Origin: an uncultured Aquabacterium sp.
Lineage (GTDB): Bacteria > Pseudomonadota > Gammaproteobacteria > Burkholderiales > Burkholderiaceae_C
NCBI RefSeq assembly: GCF_913773725.1
Contig: NZ_CAJYGK010000160.1
Span: 62,001-126,000, forward strand
Length of the DNA stretch: 64,000 bases
Direction: 5' to 3'
The notes under the pieces were generated by a model. It was not told the DNA's origin, ran no database searches, and saw only the letters and a list, made by a program, of their open reading frames with translations. The position numbers and the translations under genes were made by a program. Each line of letters begins with the position of its first letter. Positions within the stretch are counted from its first letter, which is position 1. Positions 16,027 to 26,261 of this stretch are shown piece after piece.

Positions 16027-18162
16027 TTGAGCACGTTGCATCGGTGGTGGCAGTCCTGGGCCCGTGGCCGCCAGGCAGGCCCGGCGGCGCAGGCCGACCT
16101 CGCAGAAACAGACGCGTCGCACACCGGTGGCATGCCGGCGGCGTCGACCACGCACGGGCTGTCACGGCGGCGCCTTGTCTGGCTGGGGCTGGTCGGCCTG
16201 GCCCTGGCGTCGGTGGCAGCTTACGCCATGCTGGCGCTCAACCGCGAAGCCGTGCGCATCAGTCACCCTGCCGTCGTCTTGGTCAAGGATGGGGTACGCA
16301 GCCTGGATGAAGCCTGGGCCGTGGCCAGCAATGCCGCGCAGTTCCCCGCCATGCTGCCCGGGCACATCCAGGCCCTGCCGGATGAATGGGCGGCCAGCCG
16401 GCCCGGATACCAGGGCGGGGTCTGGTACCGCTTCCATTTCGAACACGTGCCGTCGGCCGTCGACCCGCTGCAGGCGGTCTACATCGAGCGGGCCTGCTCC
16501 AACGTCGAGGTGCACCTCAACGGCGAGCTCATCTGGCGTGGGGGACGCATGAGCGACCCCTACACGCGCAACTGCTATCGCTCGCATCTGGTGCCGTTGC
16601 CGCAAGGCCTGCTCAAGTCGGCGGACAACCTGCTGGACATCAAGGTGGTGGGCTACCCCGTCGAGCGGGTGACAGCGCGCCAGCGCGCGGGCGGCCTGGC
16701 TGCCGTGCGCATCGGGCCGCTGCAGGAGATCCGGGCGCTGTCCGACCAGCAGACTTTCTGGTCGAGCACGCTGGCCCAGGTGCTGGGCGGGCTGCTGGCG
16801 GTGCTCGGGCTGTTCGCACTGGGGCTGGCGTGGGTGCGCAAGCTGGGCTACCTGGTGCACTTTGGCCTGCTCACCCTGGGCTGGGCCCTGATGACAGGGC
16901 GCCTGTTTCCGCTGGACGTGCCCATGCCGAACGCGGCCCAGGAGGTTCTGATCGCGCTGTTCTTCGCGCCGATGGCGGCCTTTGCCGTGAAGTTCCTGCT
17001 GGGCTATGCGGGGCATGGCGTGCGGTCGGCCGGGGTGCTGAACGGCGGGCGGGTCAACGCCGTCCTGTGGGCCCAGTGCGTGCTGATGCCGGCCAGCCTG
17101 CTGCTGCTGGGCAGCAACCACCTCTTCCTGGGGGCCCGCATCTGGTACGTGGTGTTTTCGCTGGAGATCTTCGCGGCCATCGCCTATTTCCTCTGGGAGG
17201 CCGGTAAGGGTCGCCGTGCCGAGTTCTGGCTGATGTGCGTGGCACTGGGTGTCGTGGCCGCAGTGCTGGGCATCGAGCTGTCCTATCAGGCCGGGTTGCT
17301 GCGCCTGTGGGGCATTCATGTCACCCACTTCGTGATGCCCCTGCTGTATGCGGCCGTGGCGGTGCGGCTGATCCAGGTCTACGCCCGCGCCCTGCAGACG
17401 GCCGAAGGGGCCCGACAGCAGCTCGAAAAGCGCGTGCATGAAATCAGCGTCGAGATCGAGCGCAATTTCAACCAGATTGCCGAACTGCGGGTGGAACAGA
17501 TTGCCGAAAAGGAGCGCAAGCGCATTGCCTCCGACCTGCACGACGACCTGGGCGCCAAGCTGCTGACCATTGTCCACACCTCGGACAACGACCGCATTTC
17601 CACCCTGGCGCGCGAGGCGCTGGAGGAAATGCGCCTGTCGGTGCGCGGACTGACCGGGCGTCCGATGGTGCTGTCCGATGCCCTGGCCGACTGGCGCGCC
17701 GAGGTGGTGTCCCGCCTCGGACAGGCCGGCATCGAGTGCGAATGGCGCAACCCCAACGAGATCATCGAGGAGCCGTTGTCGTCGCGCACCTACGTGCAGA
17801 CCACCCGCATCCTGCGCGAGGCCGTCAGCAACGTCATCAAGCACAGTGCGGCCTCGCACGTCGTGATCGCCGCCGAGGTACTGCTGGCCCACCGCGAGTT
17901 CCAGCTGGTGATTCAGGACAACGGCAAGGGCATTCCGCTCGAGCTCGATGGCCGGCTGGACCGCGGCCACGGCATGACGAGCATGAAGCACCGCGCCAAG
18001 CAGCTCAGCGGCCAGTGCCTGGTCGAGTCCGGCCCCGGCTTCGGCACGGTGATACGTCTCACTTTGCCGCTGGAAATGGCCACCCTGCAACAAGTTCGCG
18101 CCGCGGGCATGACCATGCCCGGCAGCGCTGCTAGCATGCGCAGCAATGCGAGTTCGCATTGA
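16027..18162 (+). CDS. 7TM-DISM sensor histidine kinase (HisKA_3/NarX type)
   Basis: About 711 residues. A membrane helix near residue 35-60, a periplasmic beta-rich domain (about 60-245) of the 7TMR-DISM extracellular type, seven more helices (about 255-460), a coiled coil, then the kinase. The phospho-His lies in ERKRIASDLHDDLGAKLL, the HisKA_3 signature; ATP-site motifs are EAVSNVIKHS (N box), DNGKGIP (G1) and GHGMTSMKHRA (G2). The start is uncertain: the TTG at 16027 has GGAG six bases upstream, the frame is open from a TTG at 15967, and the first ATG is 16132. The adjacent response regulator is its likely partner. Confidence 0.9.
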   Translation: MSTLHRWWQSWARGRQAGPAAQADLAETDASHTGGMPAASTTHGLSRRRLVWLGLVGLALASVAAYAMLALNREAVRISHPAVVLVKDGVRSLDEAWAVASNAAQFPAMLPGHIQALPDEWAASRPGYQGGVWYRFHFEHVPSAVDPLQAVYIERACSNVEVHLNGELIWRGGRMSDPYTRNCYRSHLVPLPQGLLKSADNLLDIKVVGYPVERVTARQRAGGLAAVRIGPLQEIRALSDQQTFWSSTLAQVLGGLLAVLGLFALGLAWVRKLGYLVHFGLLTLGWALMTGRLFPLDVPMPNAAQEVLIALFFAPMAAFAVKFLLGYAGHGVRSAGVLNGGRVNAVLWAQCVLMPASLLLLGSNHLFLGARIWYVVFSLEIFAAIAYFLWEAGKGRRAEFWLMCVALGVVAAVLGIELSYQAGLLRLWGIHVTHFVMPLLYAAVAVRLIQVYARALQTAEGARQQLEKRVHEISVEIERNFNQIAELRVEQIAEKERKRIASDLHDDLGAKLLTIVHTSDNDRISTLAREALEEMRLSVRGLTGRPMVLSDALADWRAEVVSRLGQAGIECEWRNPNEIIEEPLSSRTYVQTTRILREAVSNVIKHSAASHVVIAAEVLLAHREFQLVIQDNGKGIPLELDGRLDRGHGMTSMKHRAKQLSGQCLVESGPGFGTVIRLTLPLEMATLQQVRAAGMTMPGSAASMRSNASSH

Positions 18163-18198
18163 GCGCCCCCCATTCGATCCCAAGTGAGGACCGTCGCC

Positions 18199-18861
18199 AT
18201 GAAGCAAATCCTTCTGCTGGAAGACCTGCCCGAGATCCGCGCCTGGCTCAAGACCCTGGCGCTTCAGGTGTTCCCCGGCGCACAGATCAATGAGAGCGCC
18301 CGCATCCATGACGCGCTGGAGCTGGTCAACGCCGTGCGTTTCGATGTGGCCATGATCGACCTCGGCCTGCCCGATGGCTCCGGCGTCGAGGTGGTGCAGG
18401 CGCTGCGGGAAAAGCAGCCCGATGCCCAGTCGGTGGTCGTCACCATCCACGACGACGACGACCACCTGTTCCCGGCGCTGCAGGCCGGTGCCTTCGGCTA
18501 CCTGTTGAAGGAGCAGTCGCGCGAGCAACTGGCCGAGCAGCTGCACCGCATCAGCCAGGGCGAGCCGCCGCTGTCCCCGTCGATCGCGCGCCGCGTGATC
18601 CAGTACTTCACGGCGCAGGCCCGCCTGCAGCCCGCGCACCCGATCGACACCGTCACCCCGCACGTGCAGCTCACCGAGCGCGAGAACGAGGTGCTGCTGC
18701 GCGTGGCCAAGGGCTTCACGCTGCCCGAGATCGGCCAGCAGCTCAACCTGTCGCGCCACACCATTGCCGACTACGTCAAGCAGATCTACCGCAAGCTCAA
18801 CGTGTCGTCGCGTGCCGAGGCCGCGCTGGAAGCCCAGCGACTGGGCCTGTTCCGACGCTGA
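18199..18861 (+). CDS. NarL/LuxR-type response regulator
   Basis: 220 residues. Receiver domain about 1-120 with the acidic pair in LLEDL, phospho-acceptor Asp in MIDLGLPDGSG, Thr in VVTIHDD and Lys in YLLKE. A LuxR-type HTH follows at about 155-215 (LTERENEVLLRVAKGFTLPEI...HTIADYVKQIYRKL). GAGGA eight bases before the ATG at 18199 favours it over a GTG at 18184. It is 36 bases downstream of the histidine kinase and the two should form one two-component system. A strong terminator follows. Targets are unknown. Confidence 0.95.
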   Translation: MKQILLLEDLPEIRAWLKTLALQVFPGAQINESARIHDALELVNAVRFDVAMIDLGLPDGSGVEVVQALREKQPDAQSVVVTIHDDDDHLFPALQAGAFGYLLKEQSREQLAEQLHRISQGEPPLSPSIARRVIQYFTAQARLQPAHPIDTVTPHVQLTERENEVLLRVAKGFTLPEIGQQLNLSRHTIADYVKQIYRKLNVSSRAEAALEAQRLGLFRR

Positions 18862-18882
18862 TTCGATCGGAGCCCTTCACCG

Positions 18883-18919
18883 GCGGCGCGGCCCGATGGG
18901 CTGGCGCCGCTTTGTCTTT
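18883..18919 (+). terminator. rho-independent terminator after the response regulator
   Basis: GCGGCGC (18883-18889) pairs with GCGCCGC (18904-18910); the inner GGCCC/GGGCT extends the stem. The run TTTGTCTTT follows at once. It lies 21 bases after the stop. Confidence 0.7.
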
Positions 18920-18960
18920 CCGGCCGGCCTTGCGCGGGCCTTCACAGAACCACTCTGCCC

Positions 18961-19536
18961 ATGATTGCCCGCCTCGTTGGTGAACTCGCCGGCAAGTCCC
19001 CCCCCTATGTCCTGGTCGACGTGCATGGTGTGGGCTACGAAGTGCAGGTGCCGATGAGCACCTTCTACAACCTGCCGGAGCTGGGCGCCAAGGTCACGTT
19101 GCTGACGCAGTTCATCGTGCGCGAAGATGCGCAGCTGCTGTTCGGCTTCCTGACGGCCGGCGAGCGGGAGTCCTTCCGCGAGCTGATCAAGATCAGCGGC
19201 GTGGGCCCGCGCATTGCCCTGGCGCTGTTGTCCGGCCTGAACACCGAGGAGCTGGCCAGCGCCGTGGCGGCCCAGGACGCCAGCCGCCTCGTCAAGGTGC
19301 CCGGTGTGGGCAAGAAGACGGCCGAGCGCCTGCTGCTGGAGCTCAAGGGCAAGCTGGCGCCGGTGTTGACCACCCCGGGCTGGACCGCGCCGGGCGACAC
19401 GCAGGGGGACATCCTGCAGGCGCTGATCGCGCTCGGCTACTCCGATAAGGAGGCGCAGGCTGCGCTCAAGCAGCTCCCGGCCGACGTGTCGGTGAGCGAG
19501 GGCATCAAGTTGGCGCTGAAGTCGCTGGCGCGTTGA
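18961..19536 (+). CDS. ruvA: Holliday junction branch migration protein RuvA
   Basis: 191 residues, normal RuvA length. OB-fold start [12 protein letters not shown] with VHGVGYEV, two helix-hairpin-helix elements ([19 protein letters not shown] and [22 protein letters not shown]), and the C-terminal domain III ([21 protein letters not shown]) that binds RuvB. It forms the tetramer that holds four-way junctions for the RuvB motor. In many genomes ruvC and ruvB are adjacent; here neither is, the next gene being a peptidase. Confidence 0.97.
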   Translation: MIARLVGELAGKSPPYVLVDVHGVGYEVQVPMSTFYNLPELGAKVTLLTQFIVREDAQLLFGFLTAGERESFRELIKISGVGPRIALALLSGLNTEELASAVAAQDASRLVKVPGVGKKTAERLLLELKGKLAPVLTTPGWTAPGDTQGDILQALIALGYSDKEAQAALKQLPADVSVSEGIKLALKSLAR

Positions 19537-19548
19537 CCGGGTGCGGAC

Positions 19549-20499
19549 ATGGTCCTTCGGTTTGCGGGCATGATTCCCGGCATGGTGAGCAAGCGAGTCG
19601 GTTTGGGCGCCGGGCACGGGCCCGCTGGCGCATGGCAACGGGCATGGCGCCGTGGTGTGGCGGGCGTGGTGGTGGGGGTGTCCCTGCTGGGGGCCTCTGT
19701 CGTGCCGGCCTTCGCGGCGCCGAACCCGTCTCCGTCCGGCGTGCTGACGGTGCGCAACTTCTGCGCGATGGCCGTCAAGCGCTTGCCCAGCGTCACCCTG
19801 GCCTTGTGCGAGGCCGCCGAACTGACGACCAGCACGGGCCGGTCCGTGCGCGGCAGCGCGCTGCTGCAGCGGGATGTGGTGTCACCCCACGCGCGCCTGC
19901 GGGTGCTGGTCATCGGCGGCATTCACGGAGACGAGCCTTCTTCCAGCGCCTTGGTGCTGCACTGGATCCGGTCTGCGCAGGAGACGCCTTCGAACATCCA
20001 CTGGCGCTTCGTGCCACTGGTGAACCCGGACGGCATGCTGAAGGCTGAACCGACGCGCACCAACGCGAACGGAGTCGACCTGAACCGCAACTTCCCGACG
20101 CCAGGGTGGGACAAGGAAGCGCCGCACTACTGGCAGAAGCGCACGGGCAAGGACCCGCGTCGCTTCCCCGGTCGCGCCCCGCTGTCCGAGCCGGAAAGCC
20201 GCTGGGTGCACGACGAGATGGCGCGCTGGAAGCCGGACCTGATCGTGTCCGTGCATGCGCCGTATGGTGTGCTGGATTTCGACGGGCCGACCGTGCCGCC
20301 CAAGCGCCTGGGGCGGCTGTACCTGGATCAGGTCGGCATCTTCCCGGGCAGCCTGGGCAACTACGGCGGCGTGCACAAGAAGGTGCCGGTGGTGACCATC
20401 GAGCTGCCCAGCGCGCTGCGCACCCCGCAGGACGCGGAGGTGCGGCAGATGTGGCTGGACCTGCTGCGCTGGACGGCCGAGCGGCTGGGCGCCGATTGA
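19549..20499 (+). CDS. M14 family zinc carboxypeptidase, MpaA-like
   Basis: 316 residues. N-terminal region with a hydrophobic stretch at about 35-55 ending in PAFAAP, a probable signal peptide, so export is likely. The zinc and catalytic features of M14 peptidases are present: GGIHGDE (HxxE), VNPDG, NGVDLNRNFP, SVHAP with the third zinc His, and the catalytic Glu in TIELPSA. The set resembles murein peptide amidase MpaA, which cleaves the gamma-D-Glu-Dap bond in cell-wall peptides, but MpaA of E. coli is cytoplasmic while this one seems exported. The start codon is not certain because several Met lie close together. Confidence 0.85.
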   Translation: MVLRFAGMIPGMVSKRVGLGAGHGPAGAWQRAWRRGVAGVVVGVSLLGASVVPAFAAPNPSPSGVLTVRNFCAMAVKRLPSVTLALCEAAELTTSTGRSVRGSALLQRDVVSPHARLRVLVIGGIHGDEPSSSALVLHWIRSAQETPSNIHWRFVPLVNPDGMLKAEPTRTNANGVDLNRNFPTPGWDKEAPHYWQKRTGKDPRRFPGRAPLSEPESRWVHDEMARWKPDLIVSVHAPYGVLDFDGPTVPPKRLGRLYLDQVGIFPGSLGNYGGVHKKVPVVTIELPSALRTPQDAEVRQMWLDLLRWTAERLGAD

Positions 20500-20520
20500 G
20501 CCCTGGAGCGCCCTGGCGGC

Positions 20521-21792
20521 TCAGGGGTAAAGGCCCCGCTCCTGCCGGGCGCTGAGGATGCGCTCGCAGGCCACCGCGAAGGCCGCGGTGCGCAGCGGGA
20601 TGCCGTGCAGATCGGCGCGGTCCCAGATGGTCGCCAGCGCGTCGCCGACGATCTTGTCGAGGCGGGCGTTGATTTCGTCTTCCGTCCAGAAGAAGCTCGA
20701 GAAGTCCTGCACCCACTCGAAGTAGGACACCGTCACGCCGCCGGCGTTGCAGATCACGTCGGGCACGACCAGCACATTGCGCTCGCGCAGCACGTCGTCG
20801 GCCGCCGGCACCGTGGGGCCGTTGGCGCCTTCGAGCACCAGGCGGGCTTGCAGGCGGTTGGCACGCTCGGCGGTGATCTGGCCTTCCAGCGCAGCGGGGA
20901 TCAGGATGTCGCAGGGCACGTCCCAGAACTGCTCGGCGGGCAGCGGCTCGGCACCGTGCCAGCCGGCCACGCCGCCGGTGTGGCGCACGTGCGCCTGCAG
21001 TGCGCCCACGTCCAGCCCACCCGGTGCGTACACCGTGCCGCTGTGGTCCTGCACCGCCACGACGCGCGCGCCGGCCTGGGCAAACAGCTCGGCGGCCACG
21101 CTGCCGACGTTGCCGAAGCCCTGCACGGCGATGCGCGCGCCTTCGAGCGGCAGGCCCAGCCGGCGGGCGGCCTCTCGCCCGGTGACGAACACGCCACGGC
21201 CCGTGGCCTTCACGCGGCCCAGCGAGCCACCCAGGTCCAGCGGCTTGCCGGTCACCACGCCGGTCGACGTGGCGCCGACGTTCACCGAGTAGGTGTCCAT
21301 CATCCACGCCATGACCTGGCTGTTGGTGTTCACGTCGGGCGCCGGGATGTCCTGCTGCGGGCCGATGATGATGCCGATCTCGCTGGTGTAGCGGCGGGTG
21401 ACGCGCTCGAGTTCCTTGCGGGTCAGCGAGCGCGGATCGACGCGGATGCCGCCCTTGGCGCCGCCATACGGCAGGTTGACGGCGGCGTTCTTCACCGTCA
21501 TCCAGGCCGACAGCGCCATCACCTCTTCCAGGGTGACGTCGGGGTGGTAGCGCACGCCGCCCTTGCCGGGGCCACGGCTGAGGTTGTGCTGCACGCGGTA
21601 GCCCTCGAAGTGGCGCACCGTGCCGTCGTCCATCTCGATGGGCACGTCGACGATCAGCGCGCGCTTCGGGCGCTTGAGGGTCTCGGCCCAGCGCGACAGC
21701 GAGCCGAGGTAGGGCAGCACGCGGTCCACCTGAGCCAGGTAGGTGCCCCAGGCGCTTTCCGGCCCGGGGTTGACGTAGGAGAGGTCGCTCAT
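20521..21792 (-). CDS. gdhA: glutamate dehydrogenase (Glu/Leu/Phe/Val dehydrogenase family)
   Basis: 423 residues. The dimerisation/substrate domain holds [11 protein letters not shown] and [14 protein letters not shown] with the catalytic Lys; the dinucleotide domain has [12 protein letters not shown]. It interconverts glutamate and 2-oxoglutarate plus ammonium in the cytoplasm. It is the last gene of the gabT-gabD-gdhA operon, 10 bases behind gabD. The context implies that it deaminates the glutamate formed by GABA transamination and so regenerates 2-oxoglutarate for GabT. The AVQDHSG acidic residue after the second Rossmann strand hints at NAD, but cofactor choice is not certain. Confidence 0.94.
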   Translation of the reverse strand: MSDLSYVNPGPESAWGTYLAQVDRVLPYLGSLSRWAETLKRPKRALIVDVPIEMDDGTVRHFEGYRVQHNLSRGPGKGGVRYHPDVTLEEVMALSAWMTVKNAAVNLPYGGAKGGIRVDPRSLTRKELERVTRRYTSEIGIIIGPQQDIPAPDVNTNSQVMAWMMDTYSVNVGATSTGVVTGKPLDLGGSLGRVKATGRGVFVTGREAARRLGLPLEGARIAVQGFGNVGSVAAELFAQAGARVVAVQDHSGTVYAPGGLDVGALQAHVRHTGGVAGWHGAEPLPAEQFWDVPCDILIPAALEGQITAERANRLQARLVLEGANGPTVPAADDVLRERNVLVVPDVICNAGGVTVSYFEWVQDFSSFFWTEDEINARLDKIVGDALATIWDRADLHGIPLRTAAFAVACERILSARQERGLYP

Positions 21793-21802
21793 GGTGTGAT
21801 CC

Positions 21803-23257
21803 TCACAGGCCGGCCAGCGCCACGTACTTCGTCACCAGGTAGTCTTCGATGCCGTGGCGCGAGCCTTCGCGGCCCAGGCCCGATTGCTTCACGCCGCCGA
21901 AGGGCGCGACCTCGTTGGAAATCATGCCGGTGTTGACCCCGACCATGCCGTACTCCAGGGCCTCGGCCACGCGGAAGATGCGGCCGACGTCGCGGCTGAA
22001 GAAGTAGCTGGCCAGGCCAAACTCGGTGTTGTTGGCCAGGGCGATCACTTCCTCATCGGTGTGGAAGCGGAAGACGGGGGCCAGCGGGCCGAAGGTCTCT
22101 TCGCGGGCCACCTTGGCGTCGGCCGGCACATCGGCCAGCACCGTGGGCTCGAAGAAGGTCTTGCCCAGGTCGGCACGGCGGCCGCCGGTCAGCACGCGGG
22201 CGCCGCGGGTCACGGCGTCGTCGATGTGGTCCTCGACCTTGGCCAGCGCGGCGCGGTCGATCAGCGGGCCCTGCGTCACGCCGGGCTCCAGGCCGTTGCC
22301 GACCTTCAGGCTCTGGACGGCCTCGACCAGCTTGGCGGTGAAGGCGTCATAGACCTTGTCGTGCACATACAGACGGTTGGCGCACACGCAGGTCTGGCCG
22401 GCGTTGCGGAACTTCGAGGCCATGGCGCCCTGCACGGCGGCGTCGAGGTCGGCGTCGTCGAACACGATGAAGGGCGCGTTGCCACCGAGTTCCAGCGACA
22501 GCTTCTTGATCGTCGGGGCCGATTGGGCATAGAGCAGGCGGCCCACTTCGGTCGAGCCGGTGAAGCTGAGCTTGCGCACCACCGGGCTGGTGGTGAGCGC
22601 GCCGCCGATGGCGCGCGGGTCGCCCGTCAGCACCTGCAGCACGCCACCGGGGATGCCGGCGCGTTCGGCCAGCACGGCCAGGGCCAGCGCCGACAGCGGG
22701 GTCGACTCGGCCGGCTTGACGATGATGGGGCAACCGGCGGCCAGGGCCGGAGCCACCTTGCGGGTGATCATGGCCAGCGGGAAGTTCCACGGCGTGATCG
22801 CGGCGCACACGCCGATGGGCTCACGCAGCACGAGCAGGCGGCGGTCGGCCAGCGGACTCGGGATGGTCTCGCCGTACAGGCGCTTGGCCTCTTCGGCAAA
22901 CCACTCGATGAACGAGGCGGCATACGCCACTTCGCCGCGGGCTTCGGCCAGGGGCTTGCCCTGCTCGACCGTCATCAGCACGGCGAGGTCTTCGGCATGC
23001 TGCTGGATCTGCTGCAGCCAGGCCTGCAGCAGCGCCGCGCGGGCCTTGGCCGTGAGCGCACGCCAGGCGGGCCAGGCGGCGTTGGCCGCGTCGATGGCAC
23101 GTTCGGTTTCGGCGGCGCCCATGCGGGGCACCACGCCGACGTGCTCGCCGGTGGCCGGGTTGTCCACGGGGAAGGTCTCGCCGTTGTCGGCGGCCGCCCA
23201 CTGGCCATTCAGCCAGGCGCGGTCGCGCAGCAGGCTCGGGTCTTTCAGGAAGCTCAT
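21803..23257 (-). CDS. gabD: succinate-semialdehyde dehydrogenase
   Basis: 484 residues, the GabD length. Aldehyde dehydrogenase superfamily: [12 protein letters not shown] (cofactor site), [11 protein letters not shown], the general base Glu in LELGGNAPF, and the nucleophile Cys in [11 protein letters not shown] (QTCVC is typical of SSADH, where the second Cys can serve as a redox switch). It oxidises succinic semialdehyde to succinate. It sits 34 bases downstream of gabT and 10 bases before gdhA in one operon. Confidence 0.95.
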   Translation of the reverse strand: MSFLKDPSLLRDRAWLNGQWAAADNGETFPVDNPATGEHVGVVPRMGAAETERAIDAANAAWPAWRALTAKARAALLQAWLQQIQQHAEDLAVLMTVEQGKPLAEARGEVAYAASFIEWFAEEAKRLYGETIPSPLADRRLLVLREPIGVCAAITPWNFPLAMITRKVAPALAAGCPIIVKPAESTPLSALALAVLAERAGIPGGVLQVLTGDPRAIGGALTTSPVVRKLSFTGSTEVGRLLYAQSAPTIKKLSLELGGNAPFIVFDDADLDAAVQGAMASKFRNAGQTCVCANRLYVHDKVYDAFTAKLVEAVQSLKVGNGLEPGVTQGPLIDRAALAKVEDHIDDAVTRGARVLTGGRRADLGKTFFEPTVLADVPADAKVAREETFGPLAPVFRFHTDEEVIALANNTEFGLASYFFSRDVGRIFRVAEALEYGMVGVNTGMISNEVAPFGGVKQSGLGREGSRHGIEDYLVTKYVALAGL

Positions 23258-23291
23258 GCGGTGATCCTGTGTGTGCGTGGCGTGGGTGCGA

Positions 23292-24608
23292 TCAGGCCTT
23301 GGCGGCCAGGATGGCGCTTTGCAGGATGTCGAGGCCTTCGTTGAACACGGTGTCCTCGATCGTCAGCGGGTGCAGGAAGCGGATGACGTTGCCGTAGACG
23401 CCGCACACCAGCAGCATCAGGCCGCGGGCCAGGGCCTCGGTCTGCACGCGCTTGGTGAAGGCGGCATCCGGCTCGCCGGTAGCGGGGTTGTGGAACTCGA
23501 CGGCCACCATCGAGCCCGGGCCGCGCACTTCGGCGATCTGCGGGGCGTCGGGCTGCAGCTGGCTCAGGCGCTGCTTGAGGCGATCGCCCAGCACGGTGGC
23601 GCGGGCGTTCAGGCCTTCGCTGTCGATGATGTCGAGCACGGCATGGGCTGCGGCCACGGCCAGCGGGTTGCCGGCGTAGGTGCCGCCCAGGCCGCCCGGC
23701 TCGGCGGCGTCCATCACCTCGGCACGGCCGCACACGCCCGACAGCGGCAGGCCGCCGGCGAGGCTCTTGGCGAAGGTGGTCAGGTCGACCGGGGTGTCGT
23801 ACTGGTGCGTGGCGAACAGCGTGCCGGTGCGGGCAAAGCCCGTCTGGATCTCGTCGGCGATCAGCAGGATGCCGTGTTCGTCGGCGATGCGACGCAGGCC
23901 GGCGACGAAGTCGGCCGGGGCAGGCACGAAGCCGCCTTCACCCTGCACGGGCTCGAAGATGAAGGCCGCCACGCGCTTCGGGTCGATGTCGGCCTTGAAC
24001 AGGGCTTCGACGGTCTTCAGCGCATCGGCGGTGGTGATGCCGTGCAGCGGGTAGGGGAAGGGCGCGTGGTAGACCTCGCCCGGGAAGGGGCCGAAGCCGC
24101 GCTTGTAGGGCACGACCTTGCCGGTCAGCGCCATGCCCAGGAAGGTGCGGCCGTGGAAGCCGCCGTTGAAGGCGATCACGCCCGGGCGGCCGGTCGAGGC
24201 GCGGGCGATCTTGATGGCGTTCTCGACGGCTTCAGCGCCGGTCGTGAAGAAGGTGGTCTTCTTGGCGAAGTTGCCCGGCGTGCGGCGGTTGATCTCTTCA
24301 GCGAGGGCCACGTAGCTGGGATAGGGCACGACCTGGAAGGCGGTGTGCGTGAAGCGGTCGAGCTGCTGCTTGACGGCCTCGACGATCTTGGGATGGCAGT
24401 GGCCGGTGTTGAGCACGGCGATGCCGCTGCCGAAGTCGATATAGCGGCGGCCTTCGATGTCCCACAGCTCGGCGTTGCGTGCACGGGCGGCGTAGAAGGT
24501 CTGGGCCACGGCCACACCACGCGGCGTGGCGGCGTTCTTGCGGGCGACCCAGTCGGCGTTGGGGCCGTCAAAGAAAGCGGGCTGGAGCTGGAAGTTCGTG
24601 CTGGACAT
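23292..24608 (-). CDS. gabT: 4-aminobutyrate--2-oxoglutarate transaminase
   Basis: 438 residues, class III PLP aminotransferase. Features: FIDFGSGIAVLNTGHCHP, the VEALFKADIDPKRVAAFIFEP segment, LLIADEIQTGFARTG with the PLP-contacting Asp, and the Schiff-base Lys in TFAKSLAGGLPLSG. It converts GABA and 2-oxoglutarate to succinic semialdehyde and glutamate. First gene of the operon, transcribed away from a MocR-type regulator; two CCACTTT repeats lie in the shared promoter region. Confidence 0.96.
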   Translation of the reverse strand: MSSTNFQLQPAFFDGPNADWVARKNAATPRGVAVAQTFYAARARNAELWDIEGRRYIDFGSGIAVLNTGHCHPKIVEAVKQQLDRFTHTAFQVVPYPSYVALAEEINRRTPGNFAKKTTFFTTGAEAVENAIKIARASTGRPGVIAFNGGFHGRTFLGMALTGKVVPYKRGFGPFPGEVYHAPFPYPLHGITTADALKTVEALFKADIDPKRVAAFIFEPVQGEGGFVPAPADFVAGLRRIADEHGILLIADEIQTGFARTGTLFATHQYDTPVDLTTFAKSLAGGLPLSGVCGRAEVMDAAEPGGLGGTYAGNPLAVAAAHAVLDIIDSEGLNARATVLGDRLKQRLSQLQPDAPQIAEVRGPGSMVAVEFHNPATGEPDAAFTKRVQTEALARGLMLLVCGVYGNVIRFLHPLTIEDTVFNEGLDILQSAILAAKA

Positions 24609-24670
24609 GGTGTGACAGATGAAGAGGGAGTGGTGTGAAGGTTAGGGTGTTATGGATCTATGATTAAGGT

Positions 24671-24700
24671 CCACTTTTGTGTTTTTGATGGAGCCACTTT
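24671..24700. promoter_or_regulatory. paired CCACTTT direct repeats, candidate MocR (GabR-like) operator
   Basis: CCACTTT occurs at 24671-24677 and again at 24694-24700, 23 bases apart (two helical turns), between gabT and the divergent regulator gene. GabR-type MocR dimers bind such spaced direct repeats. A TATGAT -10-like element (24659-24664) for the regulator sits just before the first copy, a geometry fitting autorepression plus gabT activation. Confidence 0.5.
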
Positions 24701-24703
24701 GCG

Positions 24704-26236
24704 ATGAAGACGACGGCCTTGTCCGACTGGCTGCAGCAGCGTCTGCGTCGCGATGGGTCTGAGCCGGTCTACCGCCAGCTGCAGCAGCTGCTGAGGCAGG
24801 CGGTGATCAGTGGCGAGCTGCCGGCGCACACGCGCCTGCCGTCGTCGCGCCTGCTGGCGCAGGAGCTGGGCATTGCCCGCAACACCGTGATCGACGTGTA
24901 CGAGCAGCTCGCGGTGGAGGGCTGTGTGGTGAGCCGCCAGGGCAGCGGCACGGTGGTGGCCGACCTGTCGGCCGAGCGCCTGCCGGCGCCCAGCCGGGCA
25001 CGGTCTGCGCGGGGCCGGGGTGCCGGTGCCGAGCCCGGGGTGGCAGCCGGGGCCGAGGTGGCCGATGCGCACGGCGCCGCTCAGTTGTCGCCCCGCGGCG
25101 AGGCCCTGCTGGCCGCGGCCAGCGTGTCCACCCGGCAGTGGGGCGCCTTCATGCCCGGTGTGCCCGATGTGACGGAGTTTCCGGCGCGCACCTGGATGCG
25201 GCTGGAGAACCGGCGCTGGCGCCACCCCGAGCCCGAGCTGCTGAGCTATGCGCCGGGCGGCGGGCTGCCACGCCTGCGCGAGGCCCTGGCCGCGCACCTG
25301 CGCACCGCGCGTTCGGTGGTGTGCGAGCCCGAGCAGCTGATCCTCACCACCGGCAGCCACCAGTCCATCGACCTGACGCTGCGGCTGCTGGCCTCGCCCG
25401 GCGAGCACGTGTGGCTGGAAGACCCGTGCTACTGGGGCCTGCGCAGCAGCCTGGCCTCGCTGGAGGCGCGCATCGTGCCCGTGCCGGTGGACGCCGAGGG
25501 GCTGGCCTGGCAGGACGGCGGGCCGCATCCGGTGCCGCGCGCCATCCTGGTCACGCCGTCGCACCAGTATCCGCTGGGCATGGTGATGAGCCTGGCGCGC
25601 CGGCAGGCCCTGCTGGCCTACGCGCGCACGCATGGCAGCTGGATCATCGAAGACGACTACGACAGCGAGTTCCGCTATGGCACCCGTCCGTTGCCGGCCC
25701 TGCAGGGTCTCGACGACGCGGGCCGGGTGATCTATGTGGGCAGCCTCAGCAAGGTGCTGTTTCCGGGGCTGCGGCTCGGGTACCTGGTGGTGCCGCCGGC
25801 GCTGGCCGAACGCTTTGCACTGGGCTCGGCCGCGCTGTACCGCGAAGGGCAGGCGTGGCAGCAGGCGACGCTCGCCGATTTCATCGAGCAGGGGCACCTG
25901 GGTTCGCACATCCGGCGCATGCGCGGGCTCTATCACGAGCGTCGGCAGGCGCTGCTCGAGGCCATCCGCCAGCACTTCGGCGACACGCTGGCCGTGCGCG
26001 GGGACGATGCCGGGCTGCACCTGGTGCTGGCGCTGCCCGACCATGTGGACGATGTGGCCCTGGCCCGGGATGCGCTGGCGGCCGGCGTGGCGGTGCGGCC
26101 CTTGAGCCGTTACCACGCCGACCCGGCCCGTGCGCCCCGCGGGCTGCTGCTGGGCTATGCCTGCGTGCGCCCCGAGGCCATCCCGCCCGCCTTCGCGGTG
26201 CTGGCGCGGCAGGTGGCCGCCCGGCTGGGGGGATGA
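24704..26236 (+). CDS. MocR/GabR-type regulator (GntR HTH plus aminotransferase domain)
   Basis: 510 residues. Winged-helix GntR domain at about 8-78 (VYRQLQQLLRQAVISGEL, LPSSRLLAQELGIARNTV, GSGTVVAD), a long Ala/Pro/Gly linker, then a class I aminotransferase-like domain from about 140 with the PLP Lys in VGSLSKVLFPGLRLGY and EDDYDSEFRY. Such proteins sense an amino compound as a PLP aldimine and are not active transaminases. Divergent from gabT, so it probably activates the gab operon in response to GABA. One of three MocR genes in this window. Confidence 0.93.
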   Translation: MKTTALSDWLQQRLRRDGSEPVYRQLQQLLRQAVISGELPAHTRLPSSRLLAQELGIARNTVIDVYEQLAVEGCVVSRQGSGTVVADLSAERLPAPSRARSARGRGAGAEPGVAAGAEVADAHGAAQLSPRGEALLAAASVSTRQWGAFMPGVPDVTEFPARTWMRLENRRWRHPEPELLSYAPGGGLPRLREALAAHLRTARSVVCEPEQLILTTGSHQSIDLTLRLLASPGEHVWLEDPCYWGLRSSLASLEARIVPVPVDAEGLAWQDGGPHPVPRAILVTPSHQYPLGMVMSLARRQALLAYARTHGSWIIEDDYDSEFRYGTRPLPALQGLDDAGRVIYVGSLSKVLFPGLRLGYLVVPPALAERFALGSAALYREGQAWQQATLADFIEQGHLGSHIRRMRGLYHERRQALLEAIRQHFGDTLAVRGDDAGLHLVLALPDHVDDVALARDALAAGVAVRPLSRYHADPARAPRGLLLGYACVRPEAIPPAFAVLARQVAARLGG

Positions 26237-26261
26237 GACGGGGCGCACAGGGGGGCTCCGG